DNA of 64,000 nt from Cheiracanthium punctorium (lineage: Eukaryota > Arthropoda > Arachnida > Araneae > Cheiracanthiidae). Within the stretch, counting starts at the first letter, position 1; the number at the start of each line of letters is the position of its first letter. Shown piece by piece: positions 32,578 through 44,759 of the stretch. The notes below the pieces were generated by a model. That model had not been told where the DNA came from and ran no database searches. It saw only the letters and a program-made list of their open reading frames with translations. The position numbers and the translations under genes are program-made. The stretch spans positions 496,001-560,000 of the forward strand of contig JAWZYV010019585.1 in the NCBI GenBank assembly GCA_038373885.1, written 5' to 3'.

Positions 32578-32930
32578 AGCAAAATAAACCCAGTTGTCAG
32601 AAAATTAGCAAAAAAAAAATCCGTTCAGAGCACAGAATAGTTTAGGAAAAACCGAAAATTAATCGGTAAGAGTGGTATTTAAAAATAAAGAGAAAAAAAG
32701 TATCATTGCACAAAGCGGGCTATTAGCGGAATAGTGATTTATACATAGTATGCTCGGGAGAAGTAGATAGTTAATAAAAGGAAAATAATATAGAAACAAC
32801 ACCAGTGAGAGAATAAAATAAGCCAATTATGCATGATAAAGGTGTGAGTAGAAAATTATTCTTAATAAATATAAATATAAGGGAAGAAGCAAAAGTTCTT
32901 CTTCTAGGAGGATTTCAAAATTTCTAAACA

Positions 32931-33099
32931 CAGTTAAACTCGCTCAATGGAATAGCTAATTTGCCACGAAAATGTAATCTAATAAGCGGAATATTCCATT
33001 ATCTAGGATCACATTGACTAATCATTACGGTTTCGTACATTGAAAAATTTTTTAAGCGGGAAATCCTTTAACCAATATTCCATAAAGCGTGCTCAACTG
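32931..33099. mobile_element. 169-bp Tigger/pogo-type MITE
   Basis: The left end CAGTTAAACTCGCTCAATGG and the reverse complement of the right end CAGTTGAGCACGCTTTATGG are similar and continue AATA. TA follows the right end; the left TA is mutated to CA. Interior words ATAAGCGGAATATTCC and TTTAAGCGGGAAA echo Tigger-type ends. Confidence 0.72.
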
Positions 33100-33296
33100 T
33101 ATATATTTTTCACTATTTTTCTATCGGAATAAAGTGAATATAGCAATCTTAATGACATAAAGAGAAGAATTTTGACTTTTTGTTAGAAAATTGCAAATAT
33201 ATTAGAGACCGGAAAGTGTCGTTTTTTCGAATGTTTCACTTAGTCAAAACTAACTAATTTTGGTGGCGAGATGTAAATATTTTTTAAATTTTACAG

Positions 33297-33486
33297 AGTG
33301 ATTTTCTTATGTACCACACAGATGGTGTTAAATTCGGACAAAGAGATGATATGGCAAATATAAAAGAACATCTCTTGAACAAGGAACGAGATCTTTTTAT
33401 ACCTCGAAGATATGAGGGTGGCTGAATCTGAATAACGGTTGCAAGAAGCAGATGCAAAAAATAACACCTCTGAAAAGTTACTCGAG
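33297..33486 (+). pseudogene. Exon-like segment with a frame break, unknown protein
   Basis: After a consensus acceptor (TTTTTTAAATTTTACAG|) an open frame reads SDFLMYHTDGVKFGQRDDMA and NIKEHLLNKE. A shift to the next frame then gives NEIFLYLEDMRVAESE, a stop, and RLQEADAKNNTSEKLLE, ending exactly at a consensus donor GAG|GTAAGG (33487). Both pieces are far more protein-like than local noise, and together they fill a 190-bp acceptor-to-donor unit. One frameshift and one stop argue for a dead exon. I do not recognise the family. Read in frame 1 it would join in phase with the exon candidate at 8262-8363, but that link is speculative. Confidence 0.35.
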
Positions 33487-33489
33487 GTA

Positions 33490-35020
33490 AGGTGGGATCA
33501 AAATCTAATATAACCAACCGGAGACTTCTGCCAATTGTCAATTGGGGAATGTGATTACCGTGGCCCCAGTGTGGAAATTCTATGGTGGAAATAAGGGGGA
33601 GGGGAGGGAACTTCGTAAGAAAGTTGGAAGCGATGTCAAATTAGGCCCAGAGACAGAAAAAAGTAAATGTCCGAGAAACGTACTCAAAATGAACCCCGAA
33701 AAATAATTGAATGGGTGATGGAGTGTATTGCTACCCTGTCTGTGCCCCCAGAGGTCTGATCCTTGTGCTTGTGAAAAGATGCTGATTCCGCTGAATGGAC
33801 GAGCTCGACTCAATGTTATACTAAGAAAGTTAAAAGTTAAAGTGAGCTTAATATTAACCCATATCTGCGAAAAAAAATACTGATCATTTTCAGCTCACCT
33901 AAATATCTTATTGTAGCCATTTCAGATTTTTGTATGATTTCACAGAGCCGAGAATTCGAAGTTGCCTGTTCAAGGTGGTCTTTTAATTCCAATTATTCAT
34001 ACTACTTAGAAACAGTTACTATAAAAATTTGTGTTATTTTTTTCAAATGTTGTTTTTTGTCAAGCAATCTACTATTTGTTTCATTTTTAAGGCATAATTA
34101 AAGGTAGCACTTTTACCATCTTACTGCTCTTGAACGATAGCGCAGGTTAACTCACCTCCGTAGCAATAATTCTTAAGCTTTTCCCTGGAAATGTTTTTTG
34201 TACATAACTGTTCAGTCATGTTATTAAAACAAAATGATCTTCCTGAAATCTAAAGTCACTTCGCGGTGCATAATTTATCCATTGATGTACTTATTTTGAG
34301 TAGCATTCCTTTGATTCTGCTCTTAGGAACGGGTTATTAAATTGTACTCGTTAGTTACTCTCCTTATGAGAAGAGTTACATTCATAAAATAGTTTGACTC
34401 TCTTATTAGAAATTAGTGAGAAAAGAGAGCAGGCATAATTTTTGTCTATAAATTTTGAAAAAGACCCAGACAATTCAGCAAGAAGCCCCCAACAGCTAAC
34501 ACGTACCTGGCACACAAAAATTGAAAAAGCTAGTGGGACCTTTGACCATAGGGAATAAGTACCTTTAAGAACACTTATAGAACATGCTTATTAAATTGAT
34601 CCCTTTTTGGAAAATTATCGATGTTTGTGTAGTAGATAATTAATAAAAGTACATAGCTCATTTTTCTTCAAGAGAAAAGAGTTGATAGTGTAATAAAGAG
34701 TTAAATCTTTGATGGACAAAATGTTTCATCACATTATACAGTTCTAACAGAAGCTTGCAGTATTTAATAAATTCTGATCTTAGTTTTGAGACTAATAGAT
34801 GCTTTTATAAAAAAATAGGTAAAATATGTAAAAAAAAAGTATAAAAAATATTTAAATAAAACTAACGCGTTCGCTGCTCTTTTTGAGTATTTTTTCAATA
34901 TATTTGTTAATCCTGAAGTAGAGGTAGGAAATCGACCCGTGTTTGCTAATTTTTACGCTTGACGTGCAATGTAAATTTTAAATCATAGGTGACTTTATTA
35001 CGAAATATTTGAGCGTTAAT
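33490..35020. other. Non-coding stretch
   Basis: The patch 33490-33820 is somewhat GC-richer, with two minus-strand ORFs that show no motif. The rest is AT-rich with nothing supportable. Confidence 0.5.
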
Positions 35021-35021
35021 A

Positions 35022-35788
35022 CAGGGTGTTTCAAAAAGAACTCCCCAATTTTGGAAAGACGTAACCGTGGAACTGTTAAAATACAGAAGGATGAAGCAAG
35101 TGATATGTTCTAGAGACAGGTCTCAAATTTGATATATAGTGGCTTGTAGAAAAATTGACTAATAGCTGGTGCCAAAAGAACCCGAAGCTTTAAATAGTAT
35201 AGAAGTACCTTAGACGTACAGGAATGCCACGGTCTGTTTGTCTGCTGCCACAAGTAAGGGAAAGTTCCTTGAGAAATACCTTAGTAACCGAGTTATTTCT
35301 CTGAATTACTTCCATCTGACCAGGCACTGACATGGATCGGCCTCCATATCCCCCGCATCTCAATCCACATTACCCTTCTTGTGGTGCTGCTTTAAACATT
35401 TGTTTGAGTTAAGAATCCTCCCTGGGAACAGCTTTAAAATAGCATTATGAAGCATGTACTTTCGTTTCAGTAAAGACATTGCAATGAGTGATTTCGAAAT
35501 TTACCGCAAGGTTACGTCATATCATTGCTGTGAAAGGTGGCCATATCGAAACCACTGTAATGCAATTTGACTTCTCTTCACTAAGCACAATTTCACATAC
35601 CATTTAAAAGACACTGCTCTATAACTGCAGCGTCCTCTCATATCCAATCTTAGAACTGTTTCTGCAAACAGGAGTATAACAAATTCCAGATCTGTCTGTC
35701 CAACATATAACTCGTTTCACCTTCCTGGCTCTTAGTGTTTAACAGTAATGATACTTCAAAATTGGGGAGTTCTTTTTAAAATACCCTA
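35022..35788 (+). mobile_element. Internally deleted mariner/IS630-type element (767 bp)
   Basis: The left end CAGGGTGTTTCAAAAAGAAC and the reverse complement of the right end TAGGGTATTTTAAAAAGAAC match and both continue TCCCCAATTTTG, so the inverted repeat is over 30 bp with few mismatches. TA flanks both ends. A C-terminal transposase piece remains inside. Confidence 0.85.
35330..35580 (+). pseudogene. C-terminal piece of mariner/IS630 transposase
   Basis: The frame reads DRPPYPPHLNPHYPSCGAAL at about 35337-35396, which aligns with the last catalytic block of this family (WPPRSPDLTPLDFFLWG), with both aspartates now histidine. Further pieces, near 35510-35570, read VIAVKGGHIE-like, matching the C-terminal CxxxxGGHFE motif. 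Several stops are present and the N-terminal and central parts have been deleted, so it cannot encode an enzyme. Confidence 0.55.
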
Positions 35789-35789
35789 T

Positions 35790-37740
35790 AAGTAAAAGTA
35801 TTCAGTTATCCCAGTGCTATTAAAATAGCCATTTACGGTTAACATATTCATTTATCACGTACTTAATAATTGCCAAGTTTCTAGCATGGCGACAACTTCT
35901 AGATAATTTTTGATTATGATCAAAATTTCTGTTTTTTAAATTAAACTTTAGGTGCTTGCCTGCTAAAGCATTATTAAATTCATTCTTAAAAAAACACCAG
36001 TCTTTTTATTGAATTTATTTCATTTGCGTTTCATGAGCTTGAAGATATAGTCTCAACACTGGCGTTAACCTAATATCACCAAGTAGAATGGGGAACCCCT
36101 ATGAGGAAACATTTTCTTCAGTTTATCAACACTACCTTACTATATCACATATTTATCATTTTAATTATATAGTTATCTGGCACAAATAAAATTATAAACA
36201 TTCTCCTCTGGACATACGTAATGCTCTAATTCATTTGGAAAAGCAAATAACGCTTTCAAACATTTTTCAAAATTACATTTTCCCTTAGCATTACAAATTA
36301 ACATTTTCCATCATTTTTTCTCTACTCTCAAAAAATTTGATTTTCTGAATTAATGACATTAAAACGAAAATAATTAATTTAAATTAGATATTTATTTTTC
36401 TGAAAACTACAAATAATTGGAAAGCCAGAAAAAATGCGCTTGTTAAAATCATTTACACCATCGTGTTTCATATTAAAAGCATTAAATGTTCTGAAACTAA
36501 TAAATATTTAAATATTCTCGAGGCATGCTGTCAGAGTGCAATTAAAACTTTAAATCTTCCGTGTAAACGTGTCCTTCTTTCTTGATATCCTTTTAAATTT
36601 TATTAGAGTTCATAACACATCAGTGACATCAGCGTACTAAAAGGGACTTTAATCACTTGGATGAGCACTTTCATTAGAGTTGGCTTATTAATAGGAAAAT
36701 ATTCACAAGTGCTCTGAAATTATTATTTAGAATATCTTAAGATAGGCGGAATAACTAAATGAGAGTAAATATAACTACTAACTAGTTAGCTCAATGCATA
36801 TGTATATACATATATATCAAGGAAGATGATTTTTCTTTGAAAAAAGAATTACCAGTTTGAAATTAAATTTAGTCATCTTCAAGAAAGTTTCAGTAATAGA
36901 GAAAGATATTTTATGTCTGCAGAAAAAACACACGTGTAGCTCTGAGTAAATTTAGTTAAAGTATAATTAATTGTCAGGTAATCACACTGAGCGCTTTTGT
37001 AGGTCTCTTGGTAATACCATACCGTCTCTTCATGATATTAATTGAATTATTCAGCGCGTGCTTCTGATTAAGACTATGGGGATAGGGCAATTAGAAGCTC
37101 TTAAAATCTTATTAAGGTTGTAAAAATAAATGTCAGTTGACAAAATATAAATGACACTATTATAATTAATGTATTTAATTGCATAAAATGTCACATACAA
37201 AGACTCAGTATAAATATTAATATTAATAAATCGATCTATGTAAAAATTAGTAGTCGTGTTCTTCAACTACACGTAAAAAGTAAAATGTATTTGGTGATGA
37301 TTTTCATATAGTAAAGTAAAACGTGAACGAAATATGATGTATCTCATATAAGCTTTAAGGAAAAGATAAGAAATACTATGCCAGAAACATATTTGCACTT
37401 TCAGTAATAAAAACTTACAAGTCACAACTGCTCCACGACAATGTTACAATTGACTCAGTTTTGGGGACAATTGTAATACTATGAACTAACGTACGCACAT
37501 TAAAATTTCCCTCACGTGTCAATTGTTATTCCAAAAGTAAATTTATCCAAATATTTATAAAAGATTCAGTGATGTTTCACTCATTGAGTTCTTTCATTAA
37601 GTTATGAAAATATCGATCAAAATCGGAAAAATGATGCATCTGACTCCAGTGCACGTTAAATTTAGAAGAAGCATTTATTATCTCCGTTAGGCTGATCTGC
37701 ATTTGAGTGAGAGGGACAGAGCTAGTATTCTGCTTTGCTT
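35790..37740. other. AT-rich non-coding stretch
   Basis: Nothing supportable. The sequence TACTAAAAGGGACTTTAATC near 36637, with CACTTTCATTAGAG after it, resembles 8021-8056, suggesting a dispersed repeat of unknown type. Confidence 0.45.
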
Positions 37741-37748
37741 TCTCTCTC

Positions 37749-37815
<67 letters not shown>

Positions 37816-37817
37816 GG
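37749..37817. repeat. Compound microsatellite (CA)n(TA)n(GA)n
   Basis: About 17 CA repeats pass directly into TA repeats and then GA repeats. The minus-strand ORF starting with repeated Cys-Val translates the CA tract and is not a gene. Confidence 0.97.
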
Positions 37818-38339
37818 GTAGAGAGATAACTTTATTATAACTTATGTTGATAAGTCTAGTAATAACTATGCTATTATATGTAAGAAGACACATTAAAATT
37901 TCTTAGCATGATCCATAAACAATAATCCTAACTTTAAATTAACCAATATCTCAGAATTAACAATGCATAAAAAGATTTTAGCTTACTGCAAACTGCTTAA
38001 TATAAAACATGATAATCTAAAATATCCTTATGTAATGCTAATACCTAAATTCCATAAAACTGCACTAAAATTCAGAACAGTAACTATAAGGTGTAACACA
38101 TAAGCAAGTTATTACTAAAGATAGTTACTTCTTTGCATGATGTGTACATAAAATCTAATATATCATCTGAATCTATAGGTAATACCTGTGAACTAAAAAA
38201 ATAAGATTAAAGATTTATACATTGTGAATAGAATGGCGCTGATGTTGGATATGTGAAGTAAATTAATGCAAATGAGGTATGCATTAAAATAAAATGGAGA
38301 AACACAACACCAACGCAATTCTGTATTTTCAAAGATTAA

Positions 38340-38639
38340 TTTTGCAGTGCGAAGTTTACTCAGTACGTCTGTTGCTGATTCGTCATTCTTATAAAAGAGC
38401 TTGATAATCAGCGCTTTATCATGTAACGACAGCATCATGTTGGCATCGATTGAAAAGTCCACGTGCAGTGTTTTATTGACAGCTTGATATCCATAAATCA
38501 TCTTAGTATATGCAAAGCAGTGCCACCTATAGGTCATTTTTTGAACTTTTTTTTGTTCTTAAAACAATCCGAACTTTTTTATCATCATTTGTTCTTTTTT
38601 AATGAATTTAAAGTTTGCACGAAATTTTGACGCACCTGG
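38340..38639 (-). pseudogene. DUF4817-type transposable element N-terminal relic
   Basis: On the minus strand from 38438 the frame reads MMLSLHDKALIIKLFYKNDE and SATDVLSKLRT, matching the start of the DUF4817 helix-turn-helix seen in insect and spider IS630-type elements. The relic at 53977 has the same start (LKDKALLV and LKLFYQNDENS). Upstream, GACCTATAGGTGGCACTGC corresponds to GCCGATAGGTGGCGCTG in that element, and ACCAGGTGCGTCAAAATTT at 38639 may be its terminal repeat. Similarity stops before the catalytic domain. Confidence 0.6.
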
Positions 38640-40360
38640 TATATATATACATAAGTATCCTTTCGGAGAAAGACGGAGAAGTTTTAAACTTGTTCATGAA
38701 ATACTCATATTAAAAATAATGAATTCGCTAACCTAAATACTCTTCAAATTATTTTATTCAAATTATTTTCAATAATAAAACTATAATCAGCAGATCAAGA
38801 ATTTGTTTAAATCATAATCCACACAAGTCACTATTCTAAATCATTAAAACTGAATAGTTTGAAAAGTGAGTGATATAAAAGTAGTCTTAGCGATTTCATA
38901 ACTTTTATAATACTAATATTAAACGTTAATATTTACTCTCTTAGAGAAAAAGGCATTCAAAAAAGCTTTCAGTGTCATAATTAAACTGTCTAGAGCCTTT
39001 CACAGTGCAATTTTGAAACAATTAACACATGTATCTGCGTACGCGTTTGTCTTTTCATTTATGTGGAGATCTATTCTCAAGATTCCCTAATTCATGACAT
39101 TTCTCGTTTGGAAATCACATTATGAAACTTATGGCACTTATGATGTATAGCACTTATGGCGTATTCTATCAGTCCTTTCATGTGCGCAAATAAAGGGTTT
39201 TCACGGAAAATGATATTAAACGAAGGGTGCGTTTAAAATGGCAAGCAGAATATCATTTGTTCGATATAAGCACTTAAATATGGTTACAGTTTAAGCCCTT
39301 GGTGAAATATGTCTGCGTCAATAACAGCTTCCATAAGCAATTTGCAAGATAAGAGAACAATGAATAATTTCAATCATACGTCAATTTTAATGCATCCTGC
39401 GGAATAATGTGATGAATTAAGTGTGAACACAGAAGTTAATTCAGGAAGTAGGATCTATCTAACATTCAGAGAAATCGTGATACAGTTCTGTGTAAAAACG
39501 GTATGGAAAAATATGTCGGTGTTTCCTATTAATCTATCATTATTAGTAGGACTTTTTGTGTAGTGCATAAAATACTGTATGCCAAAGTAAGTTTTGTAAA
39601 AGAAACATCCTAAAAAACCGAAAAGCGCGGTCAAACGGATCCCCAAATAAGCACTTAAGCACAATTCGTTTTTTTTAAAATCATAATACATTTTTTAACA
39701 TAGTTTTAAGTATTTATCCGTCTAATTACATATTTTTGTTATGTGTAATTATGTAAAAAATGATGGGCAGCTTCTCTAAAAAGATTTTTATTGGGTCAGT
39801 TCTAGTAAAATGTGGTATAACAGCCCAGTAAAGGAACATACATTGACACCGTATTGCACAATTACTGGAATTGCATAATATTCTCAGTAAATGAAAGTAG
39901 TTCAATTCACATGGACAAATAATTATTTTTTGAAGAGAAGGATATGTGAACACTTTAACCAATGAAATGTGAACTATCTTCCTATTGCGTGAAAGGAGAT
40001 TACTGTTGCCTATCTATAACAGAAAACTCTTCAAACCTTTTTTAATAATATTATTATTTATTACAAAATTTTTCTTTAGCCCACTGATCGGCTTATCTTA
40101 CAGATGTATGTTTGTGCCCATTAGTTTTTTAAAAAATCTTTTATGAATTCAATACACTCATTATGTACTTGGACAATAAATAAATAACTGTGAAACGCAG
40201 ATTGCAAGATTGCATACTCAATTCTGAAACATATTGCCATGTTTCCTCTAAAAGTAACCACAGTCTGTCTTTAATATGTGTGTCTTAGGGTGGCTATAGA
40301 AAATCAGATTTTTTTTTTTCAATTAGTAATACCGCAGTAAAGTTGCAAATTTGGGTTACA
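38640..40360. other. AT-rich non-coding stretch
   Basis: Several minus-strand ORFs of about 78 codons (39455-39962) show no recognisable motif. Nothing else is supportable. Confidence 0.5.
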
Positions 40361-40374
40361 GAAATGACGTCAAT
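40361..40374. repeat. 14-bp target duplication (3' side of SINE)
   Basis: GAAATGACGTCAAT, identical to 40599-40612. Confidence 0.92.
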
Positions 40375-40598
40375 TTTTTTTTTTTTTCTAATGGACAGGC
40401 ACTGGCCACAAGCCTTGCCATAACTACCCGAAGGTGTGGCCATTTTATTATGGGGGCACCCAGTGGGCGGCCACGTTACCCCTTATGAAGGGACGGACAC
40501 ATAGACAACCACGCCCAGTCGGGGATCGAACCCCGGCCGCCGGGAGTTGAACCCGCAACCGGAGTACGGTGCTTTAACCACCATACAACTCGGTCGGC
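40375..40598 (-). mobile_element. Complete tRNA-derived SINE (about 224 bp) with 14-bp target duplication
   Basis: Read on the minus strand from 40598, a tRNA-like head contains TGTATGGTGGTTAAAGCACC (A-box region) and GGGTTCAACTCCCG (B box, matching GGTTCRANNCC). A GC-rich body follows with CGGGGTTCGATCCCCGAC, a second B-box-like word, and GGCCACACCTTCGGG. It ends in an oligo(A) tail (T run 40374-40387 on the plus strand). The identical 14-bp flank shows LINE-type target-primed insertion and a comparatively young copy. It is a different family from the SINEs at 20.7-25.4 kb. It makes no protein; transcription would be by RNA polymerase III from the internal promoter. Confidence 0.92.
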
Positions 40599-40612
40599 GA
40601 AATGACGTCAAT
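40599..40612. repeat. 14-bp target duplication (5' side of SINE)
   Basis: GAAATGACGTCAAT, the partner of 40361-40374. Confidence 0.92.
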
Positions 40613-43268
40613 AAATAAATAAATTCGATTAATATCATTTATATCTTCCAGTTGCACATCTTCTCTAAAGTAAGCCGATATTGAAAAAAAAATCACATTG
40701 TTACTGTATGTTTTAAAATTAATTAGCCTGTTTCTGAATATAATAACTCAAATTCTTATATATTTGAACAATAAAATAATACTCAAAACTTACGAACTAA
40801 TTGAAATTTACTATCATTTAAAGAACAAAACTTCGTGTACATTTTTCCATGGGGAAAAAAAAAAAAACCCACCTAATTAACAAACCTAAAATAATCGTGT
40901 GTCCTTTTGCGAGAACAAATCAAATCTGATTGTAATTTATACTTAATTACTCTGGTAAAAATCGTAATTTTAATAACTCATTATGTTTTACAGTTTTCCC
41001 TTTACAATAATAAGTACATGATTAAGTACAATAATTTAAGTACATGAATAATGCATATGTTTTCCTGAAGAATAGCTCCACTTTTACTACTCATAGAAGA
41101 TAAAGATAAAACCAATGAATTATTGAACAGTGCTTTTACTTTATATCTTCATAAAAGTCTCTTAAAGGAGAAAAAGTGAGTAAAGTTTGTATTTAAGTGA
41201 TTTTGCTGCAGGAAGTACCTTTTGGGTACAAAAATGAAAGTTGTGTTCAACACACAAACTCCTTTATTGTATGGAAAGTGTCAGAACAAGTTTAGTTGCC
41301 TCTGTTTGATAAAGTTAATGTATGAAATTTCTCAGGTTAGTGTTTCACTAACATTATACAAGATGTTAAAAAAATCTAGATTTTATTCTTTAAATATTGA
41401 TCGTAGACATATGTAATAAATTACTAGGCTACCTAAGAAAGCTATAGAATTATTTTATATTGATTAAAATTATTAGGGGATTAAATGTGAAAAAAAAATT
41501 GTAATTTTTATGCATCTCTCGTTCAAAAAATTGCCAATAAGTGAAATGTGTCCCATCCATTAATTGGAAAATGTACTGATAAAACACTCTAAAAGGCTTA
41601 AAATGTACAATTTACCTTTTTGGGCGGTATAGCGCCATTTGTTGATCGCTTGTGACAGACAGTGTTGTTCTGATGGAATAACACGTTACTAATTCAATTA
41701 TTCATAATTAATTGTCGTAAAAGGCTGTTGGTAAATTTTCTGACAAAAATCGTCTGCATTTATTAATTCGTCTTTTTATAACTTATGCAAAAATAATTGT
41801 GTTTCCACATAGATACTAAAGCTATAGGTACTGTAAATATTTTTCCTGTATTTTATTGATCCATAAAGAATGAGATTCAAAAATACATGGATGTTTCAGC
41901 TTAACAGAATAATTTAAATGACAGTGGCACCGTTTGCAGTGATACCGAGAAAGAAAAATTCCTGTGATGTAACATGAAAATTCCGAGTATTTTTATACTG
42001 ACACTAGGTTGAATCATACTTAAAGCCCCTTATTCTCCCAATAGCGATAAATATTTAAATGTAGTTATCCTCAGATTTTTGTTTTCACATGGCAACCGTA
42101 CGGAAAATTCATGATGAAATGATATGGATCTTTAGAACTCCAGGCTGATTCCAAAATTGGGCCTGATAATCAACTGAAATTCGAATTAATTTTGTACCTG
42201 ATCAGCTATCAGTTTTGTTTCAAAAAGTTTTGACTTTACTGCAACAGACGATTTCAACCCATTTATTATATCTTCGCTTAAGCAACAAATCTGACAACTG
42301 AAATCTGGTTGCTAAGACAACTTAAATTATTAATATTATGTATTTTTTTATAAGTTTAGAATTATAAATTATATATATATATATATACCGTGGATCAGAT
42401 TGGCTTGCTTCTTGTACTAATATTAAGAACGATGTATGTTAGATTTATTCGAGGTTATACCTTTTTTTTTAGACCATCCGTTTGTTATAATATTGTCAAC
42501 GTTTAGGTTGCTGGAATTAGTTTTAATACTTAGTTTTAACACTAAGAAAATACATGGTAATGAAAAGTTTTGGATCTTGGCCAATACCAAAGTCATGGAC
42601 AAATGAAAATTTTTTGCAAGGTTTCTTCTAATTTTTTCATACACTAAACACCACGAATACGACTAGCTTTTTCAGAATTAGTGTTATGCATTTCATTATT
42701 ACGAGGAAGAAAATGCTGTTAAACAAAAGCTCTATAAGAATTTTATAGCCAAAATAAAAATACATAACATAATTTAAAAAACGCCTGCCTTTAAATTTTT
42801 TTTATGAAGTGAAAAACTGTTGACTCTATCCGTGTTTATACGACATTACATATGCCTTTACCTAAAAGTAAGCTCAAGAAACTACAATTATTTGAAGAAA
42901 AATGTCATACACTAGTATTGAAACTTATTCCCAGGGTGAAAACTTTGAAGACGCTAGACGAAGATAATAAGATACTTGATAGCGCTATTGTTCTCCTGAT
43001 ACACATAAATTATCAAGGAGAAAGCTGTTTTCAAAAATGGGTAGTAATTTGGTTTCCTCAAGTGCATGTTTTTTGAATGTTTGTTTTTGTATGCCATTTG
43101 TGATAGTATTAAATTTTTTTTAGCATTCTTTAGCCAAGACGACGTATTCGCAATAAATACATGATAATTTATTTTCAGTAAACAAATCATTAAATATTTT
43201 TTATCGAAAAAAATGTGCTTTATGTAGATTGTTCTTTCTGAATCAATTGCGCACTTGTGTGCAGTCTA
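40613..43268. other. AT-rich non-coding stretch
   Basis: A 74-codon ORF at 42852-43076 begins MPLPKSKLKKLQLFEEKCHT and looks mildly coding-like, but it has no family match, promoter or splice context that I trust. GGGCGGTATAGCGCCATTTG near 41620 recalls the short leader word found upstream of the mariner-type relics. Confidence 0.45.
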
Positions 43269-43947
43269 TAGGGTGTCCCAAAAAGTGGTAAAACGCTTTA
43301 ATTCTATTGACATGAGTGGGCAATGTAAATTGAAAAAATATTTATAATGAAATCGGGGTAAAGACAACGTTAAAAAGCATTATATTCGTGAATTTTAAGA
43401 GTTACACTTTTCAAAATTGCATTCTAACGCAGTAGAAAAAAAATCATTTAGTAAAATGTGCTGCTTATACTAATAAAGTAATGCGCAAAATTTGAGAATT
43501 AATTTTAAAAGGTGTCGGAGATATGAAGATAAATACATGCTGATTTAATCCACTTTTCACTGGCACCGATGGGGGTAAAATCAAGTTCGTTGTTCGTGTT
43601 TCTGGGGTCATTCAGAAATAGCGAAAGAGAATAATTTTTTGCATTGTAGTAGTAAACATTTACATTCAAATCCATGCATAGTACCTGACATAGTTTCTTA
43701 ACGATCGGACATTTTACGATAGAAGGTTGAAATTTTCTCCATCACGTCTTAAGCATTTCTGGCGCATTTAACTAACTGGGAATTTTTTATGGGGCTCGTA
43801 TACAAATTTGAAGATTGTAACGAGAGTTTTTTTTATCGTAGTATTTTTACATAGTTTATTTTAAATATATTTTTTTTAAATTTACGTTAATCACGTATCT
43901 CTAACAGGTAAAAATTAGAGTGTGTTATCACCTTTTTGGAAGCACTG
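43269..43947. mobile_element. Non-autonomous TIR element, copy 1 (about 680 bp)
   Basis: It begins TAGGGTGTCCCAAAAAGTGG and continues with GAGTGGGCAATGTAAATT. The right end is diverged (CCTTTTTGGAAGCACTGTG). Interior words match copy 2 at 58173-58826: GTTGAAATTTTCTCCATCAC against GCTGAAATTTTGTACATCAC, then AACTGGGAATTTT against AATTGAGAATTTG. The CAGGGTG-type end and TA flank suggest mobilisation by an IS630/mariner transposase. Confidence 0.7.
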
Positions 43948-44066
43948 TGTGTACAGGTTGTGGAAAAAAAAATCTCGGACAAAGTTAGTGCATTATAGAA
44001 TAGAAGTTAACTTTCTTTTTTTAAATTTGTGTACATTTCTTTTGTCCAGTACTTTATTTATAAAAT

Positions 44067-44386
44067 ACTAGCAGAAGTACCCGTTCTTCGTACGTAATAG
44101 ATATTGTTGAATCAACAAATTTAAATGGAAAATAAATAAATAAATAGTAAACTTACTTTGGCTTAGATTTAATCGCCTACATGGCATATTATAACTATAA
44201 TTGATATTTTTAAATACTGTTTGGAAAGTACATCATGATCCACGTGCGTTGTATTTGTCTTTGTTGTTGCATAAAACACGTCTTTAAAATTGAAATCTAC
44301 ATTAAAATTGCCTACCAAAACTATTTTAAAATCCTTGCCTAACATAGTCTAACTATACTTCACCTTTATTTACAGGAATGTAGACA
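44067..44386. repeat. Direct repeat, copy 1 (head segment)
   Basis: Words TTTAATCGCCTACA, TGATCCACG, AACTATACTTCACCTTTATT and GAAATCTACATTAAAAT recur in the same order at 45801-46148, about 1.74 kb away. Confidence 0.85.
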
Positions 44387-44759
44387 CCAATATTCATATT
44401 AAATAAATAGTAGAGCTAGGAAAAATATGGAAGATATAGCCAAGCTGAGTCCAGTTTTTAGAACTTATTTTTTAATTCCGAATTTTCCGACAAATCACAA
44501 AGAAAAGGCCAACCTTGTCGACTTTTCACATTTAATCTGGCAACCTTTGAAAAGTGATTTACCCTTCCACCAGGTAGACAAAAATCTTGTTTGAAATTAA
44601 CAGCACTCAAAGAGTTAAAAAATACGTGAAAAAGACCCTCTTTGTTAACTGTACCCTATTGGTGTCGATTTTTTTAAAAATCTTGTAAAAGATTTTTATG
44701 AATTTTGTTCCTTACAATTGCAAGATTGCAATGAAAGATTACTGCAAGAATTTTTTGCG

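Noticed and set aside
40550..40598. Possible tRNA gene on the minus strand
   Set aside because: It is the head of a complete SINE with a 14-bp target duplication and an A tail.
42852..43076. 74-codon ORF starting MPLPKSKLKKLQ
   Set aside because: Mildly coding-like N-terminus, but the remainder reads as noise and there is no splice or promoter support.
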